A stretch of 64,000 bases of DNA. Source: Gallibacterium melopsittaci (GTDB lineage: Bacteria > Pseudomonadota > Gammaproteobacteria > Enterobacterales > Pasteurellaceae). Below are positions 7,992 to 16,741 of the stretch, piece by piece. The position numbers and the translations under genes were made by a program. The notes under the pieces were generated by a model. It saw only the letters and a list, made by a program, of their open reading frames with translations. It had not been told where the DNA came from and did not search any database. The DNA lies in the NCBI RefSeq assembly GCF_042433085.1, contig NZ_JBHLWA010000008.1, positions 5,307 through 69,306 on the forward strand, given 5' to 3'. Position 1 is the first letter of the stretch, and every line of letters begins with the position of its first letter.

Positions 7992-9092
7992 ATGCAATTT
8001 ATCGTAGCAAGAGAAAATTTATTAAAACCTTTACAGCAAGTATGCGGTGTTTTAAGTAGTCGTCCATCTTTGCCTGTATTAAATAATATTTTGGTGAAAA
8101 TTGCAGGCGATCGTTTGACGTTAACTGGATCAGATCTTGAAGTAGAACTTTCTACTTTTGTGCAATTAACTTCCTCTAGTGAGGATGGCGTATTTACGAT
8201 CCCAGCACGCAAATTCTTAGATATTTGCCGTTCATTAAATGATGATGCTGAAATTACCGTAAATTATGAAAATGATCGTGTATTAGTTACCGCTGAACGT
8301 AGTAAATTTAATTTAGCGACTTTGCCAGCAGATAGTTATCCAAATCTGACACAGCTAGATATTGATGTCGAATTTAGTTTGGAACAATCCGTGTTACGCC
8401 GAGTAATGGAAGCAACGCAATTTTCTATGGCGAATCAAGATGCCCGTTATTTCTTAAATGGGATGAAATTTGAAACTGAAAGTAATGTGTTAAGAACGGT
8501 GGCAACAGATGGACACCGTTTAGCGGTTTGTGGAATTCAATTAGCACAAAATGTGCCAGATTACGCGATTATCGTGCCACGCAAAGGGGTAATTGAATTA
8601 ATGCGGTTATTGGATAGTAACAGTGAAAACGCACATATCCGTATGGGGCAAAATAATATCCAAGTGCATCTCAATAATGTGATTTTTACCTCTAAGCTCA
8701 TTGATGGTCGTTTCCCTGATTATCGCCGAGTATTACCACGCAATGCAGATCGTATTTTAGAAGTGGATTGGAACTCATTAAAGCAGGCTTGTGTTCGAGC
8801 AGCAATTTTATCTAATGAACGTTTCCGTGGTGTACGTTTAATTATTGAAGCAAATCAATTAAAAATCTTAGCGCAAAATCCAGATCAGGAAGAAGCAGAA
8901 GAAGTGATCGATGTTAGTTATACAGGTGAACCAATGGAAGTGGGTTTCAATGTAAGCTATATCCTTGATGTACTCAATGCGTTGAAATGTAAATCTGTGC
9001 GTATTCGTTTAACGGATGCAACTTCCAGTTGTTTAATGGAAGATTGTGAAGAAAGCAATGCAGAATATGTGATTATGCCAATGCGTCTGTAG
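7992..9092 (+). CDS. dnaN: DNA polymerase III sliding clamp (beta subunit)
   Basis: 366 residues, exactly the length of E. coli DnaN. Two copies form the ring that holds Pol III and many repair proteins on DNA. The three repeated clamp domains are recognisable; conserved strings include SRPSLPVLNNIL near the N-terminus, ATDGHRLAV at about residue 173-181, DGRFPDYRRVLP at about 240, and the C-terminal YVIMPMRL, which lies at the partner-binding pocket (E. coli ends VVMPMRL). Start at 7992, nine bases after the dnaA stop, with a GGTGG ribosome site. Confidence 0.98.
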   Translation: MQFIVARENLLKPLQQVCGVLSSRPSLPVLNNILVKIAGDRLTLTGSDLEVELSTFVQLTSSSEDGVFTIPARKFLDICRSLNDDAEITVNYENDRVLVTAERSKFNLATLPADSYPNLTQLDIDVEFSLEQSVLRRVMEATQFSMANQDARYFLNGMKFETESNVLRTVATDGHRLAVCGIQLAQNVPDYAIIVPRKGVIELMRLLDSNSENAHIRMGQNNIQVHLNNVIFTSKLIDGRFPDYRRVLPRNADRILEVDWNSLKQACVRAAILSNERFRGVRLIIEANQLKILAQNPDQEEAEEVIDVSYTGEPMEVGFNVSYILDVLNALKCKSVRIRLTDATSSCLMEDCEESNAEYVIMPMRL

Positions 9093-9094
9093 TT

Positions 9095-10165
9095 ATGGCT
9101 TTATCTCAACTCAATATTCAACATTTTAGAAATCTTAAAGCCGTGAGTTTAGCCTTAAACTCAGGCTTTAATTTTTTGATTGGACATAATGGCAGTGGGA
9201 AAACGAGTCTTTTAGAAGCGATCTATTTTTTAGGGCATGGACGTTCCTTTAAAAGTTCTGTGATCAGTCGAGTGATTCAGTATGAACAAACTGCGTTTAC
9301 GCTATATGCAAAGATAGAAGATCAACAAGCAAGCTGGTCAGTTGGATTACAGAAAACTCGCCAAGGTGAAAGTACGATTCGGATTAATGGTGAAGATGGT
9401 AATAAAATTTCTGATTTAGCCCATCTCTTGCCAATGCAATTAATTACCCCTGAAGGACTTACTTTAATTAATGGTGGACCAAGTTATCGCCGAGCATTTC
9501 TGGATTGGGGACTATTTCATCTTGAACCAAACTTTCATCAGTTATGGTCAATGATGAATCGCTTGTTGAAACAACGTAATGCGGCATTACAGCAAGTCAA
9601 TGAATATGCCCAAATTAAGATTTGGGATCAGCAGTTGCAGCAGATCGCACATCAAATTAGTACTTGGCGTGAGCAGTATGCCGAAACATTAAAGGCAGAA
9701 ATTGAGGCGACTTGTCGGCTATTTTTGCCTGAAGTCGAAATTGATACCCAGTTTTATCAAGGCTGGACGAAAGATCAAGATTATGCAGAGGTTTTGGCAG
9801 CAAATTTTCAACGTGATCAAGCAGTTGGTTACACGATGTCAGGACCACAACGAGCGGATTTTAAATTTAAAGCCAATGGTTTGCCAGCAGAAGATATTCT
9901 TTCTCGTGGGCAGTTGAAATTATTAATGTGTGCCTTGCGCTTAGCACAAGGTGAACATTTAATGCGTGAGCAACAACGGCGTTGTATTTTTTTAATTGAT
10001 GATTTTGCTTCAGAATTGGATCCGAATAAACGAGCATTATTGGCACAGCGTCTTAAAGAAAGCCAATCGCAAGTGATTATTACCGCCATTACCCCTGAAC
10101 AACTCCAACAACCTCATTGGCAAGAAGGAGCTACTTTTTATTTGCAGAATGGGGAAATTGTGTAG
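9095..10165 (+). CDS. recF: DNA replication and repair protein RecF
   Basis: 356 residues. RecF is an SMC-like ATPase that, with RecO and RecR, loads RecA at gapped DNA. Walker A is GHNGSGKTSLLEA (residues about 30-42), the ABC signature lies around LSRGQLKLLMCALRLAQ near residue 269, and Walker B is FLIDDFASELDPNKR near 304. The start codon lies only two bases after the dnaN stop (TAGTTATG), so it is almost certainly cotranscribed and coupled with dnaN. It is the last gene of the trio. Confidence 0.97.
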   Translation: MALSQLNIQHFRNLKAVSLALNSGFNFLIGHNGSGKTSLLEAIYFLGHGRSFKSSVISRVIQYEQTAFTLYAKIEDQQASWSVGLQKTRQGESTIRINGEDGNKISDLAHLLPMQLITPEGLTLINGGPSYRRAFLDWGLFHLEPNFHQLWSMMNRLLKQRNAALQQVNEYAQIKIWDQQLQQIAHQISTWREQYAETLKAEIEATCRLFLPEVEIDTQFYQGWTKDQDYAEVLAANFQRDQAVGYTMSGPQRADFKFKANGLPAEDILSRGQLKLLMCALRLAQGEHLMREQQRRCIFLIDDFASELDPNKRALLAQRLKESQSQVIITAITPEQLQQPHWQEGATFYLQNGEIV

Positions 10166-10181
10166 CCGAATTTTTAAATCC

Positions 10182-10201
10182 AACTTTAGGTCGAAACCTA
10201 A
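10182..10201. repeat. Inverted repeat downstream of recF
   Basis: Perfect 8-bp stem CTTTAGGT/ACCTAAAG with a CGAA loop, 16 bases past the recF stop. There is no T-run after it on the plus strand, so it may be a 3' end-protecting hairpin rather than a classical terminator. Confidence 0.55.
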
Positions 10202-10236
10202 AGCTAAAATTTAGTGAAAAATAAACTAACATTTAA

Positions 10237-10332
10237 TTAAGCTGACGTTGTCAACAAACTAATGTTGGATAGTTGGATAAGCGCTAACCTACACCTATTC
10301 TTAAAATTATCCTTATTAGCAGTCAGCTTTAA
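10237..10332. repeat. Nested foldback element between recF and rluC
   Basis: Three helices can nest inside 96 bases: TTAAGCTGAC (10237-10246) with GTCAGCTTTAA (10322-10332, one bulged base), CTAAT (10259-10263) with ATTAG (10315-10319), and GGATAA (10275-10280) with TTATCC (10307-10312). The left half also has a direct repeat GTTGGATA GTTGGATA (10264-10279) and the palindrome GTTGTCAAC. It fills the whole gap up to the rluC stop. It could be a small RNA or 3' UTR structure of rluC or recF, or a degenerate miniature element. The pairing is seen in the sequence; any role is inference. Confidence 0.4.
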
Positions 10333-11313
10333 CTAGGAATATTGAGTTAAGTTTCTTAATTGTACTAACAACTGCTTACACGCTTTATCCAATGGTGCTT
10401 GAACAACCATTTCCTCTCCGCTTTTAGGGTGAGTAAAACGAATGGAGTAAGCGTGTAAAAAAAGTCGCTGTAAGCCAAATGGTGCAAGTTGTTGATCAAA
10501 TTCCTTGTTACCGTATTTGCTATCAAACGCAATTGGATGTCCAGCATATTGTGTATGTACCCGAATTTGATGTGTTCGACCTGTAACAGGAGAGGCTTTC
10601 ACTAACGTTGCAAAACTAAAACGTTCTTCTACCCTAAAACGGGTTTCAGATGGCTTGCCTTGATCGCTGACTTTAACAATACGTTCGCCACTAGATAATT
10701 CATTCTTTAATAGCGGTGCTTTGATCACTTTGCAGTGTGATTGCCATTCACCTCTAACTAATGCCAAATAATCTTTTTGGATTGTTTTTTCACGTAACTG
10801 CTCATGCAAATTGCGTAAGGCAGAACGTTTTTTCGCAACCAATAAAATCCCTGAAGTATCACGGTCTAAACGGTGTACCAGTTCGAGAAATTTTGCTTGT
10901 GGACGTAAAGCGCGTAATGCTTCGATTACCCCAAAACTTAAACCGCTGCCACCATGTACCGCAATACCAGAAGGCTTATTGATTATTAGGAGTTGATCAT
11001 CTTCAAATAAGATTTGTTGTTCTAGTTCACTCACTTTATTAAGTTTGGTGGAAACGGGAACAGTGTCGGTTTTTTCACTCACTCTTACTGGTGGGATTCG
11101 CACTATATCACCCGCTTGTAATTTATATTCAGGTTTGACTCGACCTTTATTTACCCGTACTTCACCTTTACGAATAATGCGATAGATTAAACTTTTGGGT
11201 ACACCTTTTAATTTGGCTAATAAATAATTATCGATGCGTTGTTGATCCTCATCGCTTTCAATCGTCACAAAACGGACATTCGCATTAATTACATTATTTT
11301 CAGAATGACTCAT
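10333..11313 (-). CDS. rluC: 23S rRNA pseudouridine(955/2504/2580) synthase RluC
   Basis: 326 residues. It isomerises three uridines of 23S rRNA to pseudouridine. An S4 RNA-binding domain occupies about residues 25-85 (RIDNYLLAKLKGVPKSLIYR, then RKGEVRVNKGRVKPEYKL). The RsuA/RluABCD catalytic domain carries HRLDRDTSG with the catalytic Asp at about residue 150, and GRTHQIRVH near 245. The S4 domain and the sequence VPKSLIYRIIRKGEVRVNKGRV-type N-terminus fit RluC rather than RluA or RluB. It lies next to and divergent from rne, the same neighbourhood as in E. coli. Confidence 0.93.
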   Translation of the reverse strand: MSHSENNVINANVRFVTIESDEDQQRIDNYLLAKLKGVPKSLIYRIIRKGEVRVNKGRVKPEYKLQAGDIVRIPPVRVSEKTDTVPVSTKLNKVSELEQQILFEDDQLLIINKPSGIAVHGGSGLSFGVIEALRALRPQAKFLELVHRLDRDTSGILLVAKKRSALRNLHEQLREKTIQKDYLALVRGEWQSHCKVIKAPLLKNELSSGERIVKVSDQGKPSETRFRVEERFSFATLVKASPVTGRTHQIRVHTQYAGHPIAFDSKYGNKEFDQQLAPFGLQRLFLHAYSIRFTHPKSGEEMVVQAPLDKACKQLLVQLRNLTQYS

Positions 11314-11786
11314 AATTTCTCTAACCTTAAAAAATTCGGCGTATCATACCATTAAGCATCAGGAGTTGCGAAAAATTACGCAATTTTTTTCACAGTAAGT
11401 GATAGGAAATTAAGGATCTTTAGCTTTGCAAAAGGCCGATAAAATGGAATAATAAGGAGCATTTTTTTGTGGGCAATTAACACATTTGCTGTTTTGTCTT
11501 TATCAATCACAAAATAGTGCTTTTTAACTTGATTTTTGGTGCAGCAGTAGGGCGTAAGACACCAATTTTAGAGATGTTAATACAGGACACGAATTAAGCA
11601 AATTCAATATAATCAGTTCAAAGTAACCATTTAGTACAAACAATGGAACAGTCATGTTTGTATGTTAAATTGCGTTACGTTTTAGCACAATGAGAATCGG
11701 GAGATTGGCATACTGCAACAACAGAATTAAAGTGTTTGTATTATCATCGTTTTTATAAAAGTTATAACAAGAATAGAGAAATAACG
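11314..11786 (+). other. rluC/rne intergenic region and rne leader (473 bp)
   Basis: No convincing gene. It holds a short TTGCG/CGCAA stem followed by seven T residues (about 11365-11390), a TTGGTG...CACCAA stem (about 11537-11566), and a perfect TATAAT at 11608-11613 whose -35 partner is poor. TTGCAA and TAATAA about 18 bases apart near 11425-11455 form another candidate promoter, followed by AAGGAG and a possible 16-codon frame starting at a TTG near 11468. E. coli rne has a long, structured, autoregulatory leader; a similar role here is plausible by position only. Confidence 0.4.
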
Positions 11787-14783
11787 ATGAAAAGAATGTT
11801 AATTAACGCCACGCAAAAGGAAGAGTTGCGTGTCGCTCTAGTTGATGGTCAACGTCTATTTGACCTCGATATTGAATCTCCAGGGCATGAACAAAAGAAA
11901 GCCAACATCTATAAAGGAAAAATCACCCGAGTAGAACCAAGTTTAGAAGCTGCATTTGTTGATTATGGTGCAGAACGACATGGTTTCCTTCCTTTAAAAG
12001 AAATTGCTAGAGAATATTTCCCAGAAGGCTATGTTTATCAAGGCAGACCAAATATCCGTGATATTTTGCACGAAGGACAAGAAGTCATTGTGCAAGTTAG
12101 CAAAGAAGAACGGGGTAATAAAGGTGCTGCGTTAACAACTTTTGTCTCTTTGGCTGGTAGTTATTTAGTGATTATGCCAAACAATCCTCGTGCTGGCGGT
12201 ATTTCACGCCGTATTGAAGGGGATGAACGTTTAGAGTTAAAAGAAGCACTTGGTTCATTAGAAGTACCAGATGGTGTTGGTTTAATTGTGCGTACTGCTG
12301 GTGTGGGAAGATCACCTGAAGAGTTGCAATGGGATCTACATGTTCTATTACATCACTGGGAAGCGATTAAGCAAGCGTCAGAATCACGTCCAGCACCATT
12401 CTTAATTCACCAAGAAAGTGATGTTATTGTGCGTGCAATTCGTGATTATTTGCGTCGTGATATTGGTGAAATCTTAATCGATAGCCGTAAGGTATATGAC
12501 AAAGTAAAAGAGCATATCAAATTGGTGCGTCCAGACTTTATTAATCGAGTCAAACTTTATCAAGGTGAAGTGCCATTATTCAGTCATTTCCAAATTGAAT
12601 CACAAATTGAATCGGCTTTCCAACGTGAAGTGCAATTACCATCAGGTGGTTCTATCGTTATTGACGTAACAGAAGCGTTGACCGCGATTGATATCAACTC
12701 AGCACGTTCAACACGTGGCGGTGATATTGAAGAAACTGCATTAAACACTAACTTAGAAGCAGCGGATGAAATTGCTCGTCAATTACGGTTACGTGACCTT
12801 GGTGGTTTAATTGTGATTGATTTTATCGATATGACACCAGCGCGTCATCAACGTGAAGTTGAAAATCGAATTCGTGATGCGGTACGTCAAGATCGTGCTA
12901 GAATTCAAATTAGCCGTATTTCACGTTTCGGCTTATTAGAGATGTCACGTCAACGTCTAAGCCCATCATTAAATGAGTCAACTCATCATATTTGTCCACG
13001 TTGTCAAGGAACGGGGAAAGTTCGTGATAATGAGTCATTATCGCTTTCAATTTTACGTTTGTTAGAAGAAGAAGCACTGAAAGAAAATACTAAACAAGTA
13101 CATACTATTGTGCCTGTAAAAATTGCAACGTACTTGTTGAATGAAAAACGCCGTGCGATCACCGAGATTGAGAAGCGTCATAATGTACAAATTATCGTTG
13201 TGCCACATGAACAAATGGAAACACCGCATTTTTCAGTATTCCGTTTACGTGATGGTGAGGATAATCATACATTAAGCTATAACTTGACGAAATTACATGA
13301 TATTCAAGAGGAATCTGATGGTGAAGAATCCTTAATAAGTCGTGTAACGGAAGTGACAGCAAATGCAGCTCCAGCACAGCCAGAGGTTGCTGCAGTAGAA
13401 ATTACTATTCCAGCACCTGCACCAGTGGTAAAACGTAAAGAAGAAGAGAAAGTTTCACTATTCAGACGTTTATGGCAAAAGATTAAAGGTCTATTTGCTG
13501 ATCAAGAAACTGAAGAGAAAGGTAAACAATCTAATTCTCGTAATAATAAACGCCCACGCCGTGATAACCGTGATAATCGTCAACGTGATCGTCGTAATAA
13601 CGAAGATACTCGTCGTAAAGAGGCAAATCTTACAACAGAGAAAGATGAAACTACAAAACGCACTAAACGTACTGCTCGTAAACCAGTAAATGAAGAGTTG
13701 AATGAGGCGAATGTTTCGACTGCGGTAACTCGTAATAAACCAGAAGACGAAAATAGTAAAGAGCAACAGGTTGCTTCTCGTCGTCAACGCCGTGATTTAC
13801 GTAAGAAAGTACGTTTAAATAATGAGGTATCAACCGAACAAGAAAATAGTGTGAGTGATAATGCCGTAGTAGAAACAGCGGTGGCTGTATCTGAAGTGGT
13901 TCCAGTAGTTGAAACAACAAAAGAAGTATTGTCAACAGAAGTAAAAGTTGATAATTCAGTTGTAGAAACTACTGAAGTGGCATTAAGTAATGCTCCGCTT
14001 GAAACCGATGTTCAAGGGGCAGCAGAAACAGAAGAAAATGTAGGACAAGAGAAAACGCATAAAGAGAACAATCGTTCACGTCGTTTACCTCGTCATTTAC
14101 GTATGAACAATCGCAGACGTCGTCATGTGGCAGAAGTGGTATCACCAATGCCATTATTTATGGCGGTAGCATCCCCTGAATTGGCGAGTGGTAAGATTTG
14201 CCTGCCATTTGTGACTCGTGTTGAGAAAGAGAAAAACAGTGCATTTGTTTCTGTTGATGAGATGTTAGAACAACAAAAACAAAATACTAATGAAACCTTG
14301 ATTCCTGTTACTTCTGCGGTGGCAAGCCAAGAACCAAATCCGCGTCCATTAGAGCCTGTATTAACTATGGCTGCAAATGGAAAAGAGGCAAAATCTAAAC
14401 CAAATAGTAGTTTAAATCAGGCATTATTAGCACAAGCTGCTGAGCAACCAGCAACAATAGAAACGCCTGTATCAGAAGTAGATACAGTAGTTGTTGAACA
14501 AGTTGTATTGGATGAAGTAGTAACTGAACCAGAAGTCACTGAAACAGTAGTGGTTCCGTATCAATCGACTTATCAATTTAATGGTCGTTTAGGTACAATT
14601 TCTGCAGTGCAACATATTAAAGCAGAAATGACTTTAGCTGCAGCAGATGAGTTAATGCCAATGGCGTTAAATATTGTAGAGTGGAAAGGCTCTCGTTATA
14701 GTTTCAGAGGCAAAGGTGCAGCGGGTTATCATACTGCGATTGATCGTGCTTCTATTGAGCCGACACAGGCAGCAGCCCAATAG
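11787..14783 (+). CDS. rne: Ribonuclease E
   Basis: 998 residues. The endonuclease that initiates mRNA decay, processes rRNA and tRNA, and scaffolds the degradosome. The start is the ATG at 11787 (MKRMLINATQKEELRVALVD), identical in form to E. coli; an in-frame upstream ATG at 11736 gives an atypical 17-residue extension. The catalytic half (1 to about 520) has the S1 domain, DNase I-like active-site strands (TAIDINSAR, IVIDFIDM) and the zinc-link CPRC at about 403. The C-terminal half is low-complexity: an amphipathic membrane-anchor-like helix VSLFRRLWQKIKGLFA near 555-572, arginine-rich blocks, acidic Val/Glu/Thr stretches, SPELASGK, and a final FRGKGAAGYHTAIDRAS that matches the PNPase-binding tail of E. 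coli RNase E. Confidence 0.97.
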   Translation: MKRMLINATQKEELRVALVDGQRLFDLDIESPGHEQKKANIYKGKITRVEPSLEAAFVDYGAERHGFLPLKEIAREYFPEGYVYQGRPNIRDILHEGQEVIVQVSKEERGNKGAALTTFVSLAGSYLVIMPNNPRAGGISRRIEGDERLELKEALGSLEVPDGVGLIVRTAGVGRSPEELQWDLHVLLHHWEAIKQASESRPAPFLIHQESDVIVRAIRDYLRRDIGEILIDSRKVYDKVKEHIKLVRPDFINRVKLYQGEVPLFSHFQIESQIESAFQREVQLPSGGSIVIDVTEALTAIDINSARSTRGGDIEETALNTNLEAADEIARQLRLRDLGGLIVIDFIDMTPARHQREVENRIRDAVRQDRARIQISRISRFGLLEMSRQRLSPSLNESTHHICPRCQGTGKVRDNESLSLSILRLLEEEALKENTKQVHTIVPVKIATYLLNEKRRAITEIEKRHNVQIIVVPHEQMETPHFSVFRLRDGEDNHTLSYNLTKLHDIQEESDGEESLISRVTEVTANAAPAQPEVAAVEITIPAPAPVVKRKEEEKVSLFRRLWQKIKGLFADQETEEKGKQSNSRNNKRPRRDNRDNRQRDRRNNEDTRRKEANLTTEKDETTKRTKRTARKPVNEELNEANVSTAVTRNKPEDENSKEQQVASRRQRRDLRKKVRLNNEVSTEQENSVSDNAVVETAVAVSEVVPVVETTKEVLSTEVKVDNSVVETTEVALSNAPLETDVQGAAETEENVGQEKTHKENNRSRRLPRHLRMNNRRRRHVAEVVSPMPLFMAVASPELASGKICLPFVTRVEKEKNSAFVSVDEMLEQQKQNTNETLIPVTSAVASQEPNPRPLEPVLTMAANGKEAKSKPNSSLNQALLAQAAEQPATIETPVSEVDTVVVEQVVLDEVVTEPEVTETVVVPYQSTYQFNGRLGTISAVQHIKAEMTLAAADELMPMALNIVEWKGSRYSFRGKGAAGYHTAIDRASIEPTQAAAQ

Positions 14784-14801
14784 AGACGCTAAGCAAATAT
14801 T

Positions 14802-14836
14802 AAAAATGTCGGATACAAAATATCCGACATTTTTTT
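14802..14836. terminator. Bidirectional terminator between rne and ygfA
   Basis: Stem AAAAATGTCGGATA/TATCCGACATTTTT with a five-base loop, followed by T-rich sequence on both strands; it serves the converging rne and 5-formyl-THF cyclo-ligase genes. Confidence 0.92.
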
Positions 14837-14851
14837 CTGAATACCTTCCAC

Positions 14852-15469
14852 CTAAACTGCAAAAATATCAAATAATGGAATGTCCCATGCTTCACAAGGG
14901 ATCTCACTTACCTGTTGACATTGGTGGGCTAAGCCAATTGGTAGAAAGTTTTTCTGTTGCCAATTTTCTAAGGTACGATCGTAAAAACCACCTCCCATAC
15001 CTAAACGGTTTTTTTGCTGATCAAAAGCAACGAGAGGTGTGAAAATAATATCTAACTGATTAGCAGGTAAAACTTGAGTGACATCTAATTTTGGTTCACT
15101 AATTGAGAATTTATTTTTTCGTAATGGTGTGTCAGGCGTATAAGCAAGAAATAAGAGATTGCCATCGCTAAAAGGATGTAATACAGGCAAATAGAGATGA
15201 TAGCCTTGTTGCCAGAGTGTTTGAATTAACGCTTTTGTCGAAAGTTCACCATCGAAAGAAAGGTAAATGGCAATATTTTTTACGGGACGTGTGTGTAAGA
15301 ATTCTAGTACGGGGGCAATAATTTTTTGTTCTGCATCTAATTGTTGTTGAATGGATAAAGCAGATCGTTGTTTACGGATAAATTGCCGTAATTGTTGTCT
15401 TTGGTTAGTTTTATTAAATGCAGAATTCTCTGGAAATATAATTTGAGAGTAAGATGAAATAATAGACAT
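14852..15469 (-). CDS. ygfA: 5-formyltetrahydrofolate cyclo-ligase
   Basis: 205 residues. It converts 5-formyl-THF to 5,10-methenyl-THF using ATP. The family signature LGMGGGFYDRTLENW is near the C-terminal third, with RKQRSALS near residue 32 and FTPLVAFDQQKNRLG upstream of the glycine motif. The gene lies immediately downstream of the 6S RNA gene on the same strand, the conserved ssrS-ygfA dicistron of Gammaproteobacteria, so the mRNA is probably made by read-through from the ssrS promoter. The first 15 or so residues (MSIISSYSQIIFPEN) are not conserved in the family as I know it, so a later start cannot be excluded. Confidence 0.93.
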   Translation of the reverse strand: MSIISSYSQIIFPENSAFNKTNQRQQLRQFIRKQRSALSIQQQLDAEQKIIAPVLEFLHTRPVKNIAIYLSFDGELSTKALIQTLWQQGYHLYLPVLHPFSDGNLLFLAYTPDTPLRKNKFSISEPKLDVTQVLPANQLDIIFTPLVAFDQQKNRLGMGGGFYDRTLENWQQKNFLPIGLAHQCQQVSEIPCEAWDIPLFDIFAV

Positions 15470-15486
15470 AGGCTTGGCTACTTTAT

Positions 15487-15671
15487 TTAGAACCCGAGGT
15501 GCCGATACGGGTGGTCGGTCCTTGAACCCTACGGTTCAAGGGAGTCAGTCTTACAGTCATTAGGCTTCTTGATAAATCAAGCATGCTCACCGATTGTAGG
15601 TAACCAACTCGAAAATATATCAGTATCGGCTCAGGGACGTAACCCATTGTCGCACACCTCAGGATGGTTTT
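15487..15671 (-). ncRNA. ssrS: 6S RNA
   Basis: On the minus strand the conserved 6S blocks appear in order: CCCTGAGCCGATA, GGTGAGCATGCTTGA, AGAAGCCT, CCTTGAACC...GGGTTCAAGG, and a 3' GGCACCTCGGG that pairs with the 5' CCTGAGGTGTGC. These give the closing stem and the central bubble that mimics an open promoter and sequesters sigma-70 RNA polymerase. The position, between zapA and ygfA, is the conserved one. Ends are set from the terminal stem and are good to a few bases. Confidence 0.95.
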
Positions 15672-15737
15672 AATAGTACATTAATTTTATCAATTTGCCT
15701 AGTCAGAGAATTTAATTTCCTTAATTTAAATCATCTT

Positions 15738-16040
15738 TTATTTGTGTGTTGGCATATTTGATAAAATAGTGCTTAAAGAGTGTTCTATTTGTTCAATTTT
15801 ATTATTAATAAGATTTTCTCGTTCTGAATTTTGTTGTTGTTGAGTGATTAATTCATGACATAAATTTAATCCAACAATCGTTAACACTTTATCTAATTGA
15901 ATAATACCCGTACGATTTTTTAGTTCTGATACTTTCTTTTCCAAAATATCAGCCGCTTCTCTTAGTGCCTGATGTTGATCTTCAGGGCAGCTTAAACGTA
16001 GGTTTTGACCAAAAATATACAAATCAATATTTTTAGACAT
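15738..16040 (-). CDS. zapA: Cell division protein ZapA
   Basis: 100 residues. ZapA crosslinks FtsZ filaments at the Z-ring and recruits ZapB. The N-terminal globular head starts IDLYIFGQNLRLSCPEDQ, then EAADILEKKVSELKNR, followed by a C-terminal coiled coil rich in Gln/Glu/Asn (about residues 60-95) that mediates tetramerisation. It is divergent from ygfB and upstream of ssrS, as in E. coli. Confidence 0.94.
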   Translation of the reverse strand: MSKNIDLYIFGQNLRLSCPEDQHQALREAADILEKKVSELKNRTGIIQLDKVLTIVGLNLCHELITQQQQNSERENLINNKIEQIEHSLSTILSNMPTHK

Positions 16041-16180
16041 ACAAGAACCTCTTTAGACAGAAATCATAATTCATAAATGGCAGATATTATGCCATAGCAA
16101 ATAAGTTTCGTCATAGATTATTGGTGGATATTCTGGTTGGTGTTAGAATGGCTAACGTTTGTCATTAAATGGGAAAAAAT

Positions 16181-16729
16181 ATGGTCATTACAGCAGCACA
16201 GCTTACAAAAGAATTAAAACAAGTCGATATTGCATTAAATGGAGTTGAACTACACGGGCTACTAACTGGATTTATTTGTGGTGGGATCCGTGATGAAAGT
16301 TGGAAACCTTTGTTATATAAGTTTACTAATGATGATCACGCTTATCCGGTACAACTTATTAGTAAAATTGCAGAGTTATATAAAACATTAAATCAAAGTC
16401 TATCTGATCTTAGTGAATTTACCTTTGATCTCGATTTAGGCAATCTAGACGATACTTACCAAAATATTGCTGCATTAAGTGAGTGGTGTAACCATTTTTT
16501 ACTGGGCTTAGGGCTAGCCCAACCGAATTTACAACAGGAGCAGCAACAAGATATTGCCGAAGCGTTAGCGGATTTACGTGAAATTTGCCAACTTGGTTAT
16601 GAAGAAGATGATGATGAAGAGAGTCTTGCACATGCTTTAGAAGAGGTCATTGAATATTTACGCACCATTGCAATGCTATTTTATTCTCACTTTAATCAAT
16701 CAACTACAACACATAAAACAATTCACTAA
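16181..16729 (+). CDS. ygfB: UPF0149 family protein YgfB
   Basis: 182 residues. Member of the YecA/YgfB (UPF0149) family, recognised by ELHGLLTGFICGG near the N-terminus, LSEWCNHFLLGLGLAQ near 105-120, and the acidic YEEDDDEESLAHALEEVIEY stretch. The biochemical role is not settled in general; work in Pseudomonas links it to gene regulation, which I would not transfer without evidence. I chose the ATG at 16181, which has GGGA six bases upstream; the in-frame ATG at 16169 lacks a ribosome site. First gene of ygfB-pepP-ubiH-ubiI. Confidence 0.9.
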   Translation: MVITAAQLTKELKQVDIALNGVELHGLLTGFICGGIRDESWKPLLYKFTNDDHAYPVQLISKIAELYKTLNQSLSDLSEFTFDLDLGNLDDTYQNIAALSEWCNHFLLGLGLAQPNLQQEQQQDIAEALADLREICQLGYEEDDDEESLAHALEEVIEYLRTIAMLFYSHFNQSTTTHKTIH

Positions 16730-16741
16730 GAGGAAGTTATT

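Noticed and set aside
11736..11786. Upstream in-frame start of rne adding 17 residues
   Set aside because: MKRMLINATQ at 11787 is the invariant RNase E N-terminus; the extension is not conserved.
13491..14154. Several antisense open frames across the 3' half of rne
   Set aside because: They result from the biased Arg/Asn/Val/Glu codons of the low-complexity scaffold; their predicted proteins are low-complexity and lack start signals.
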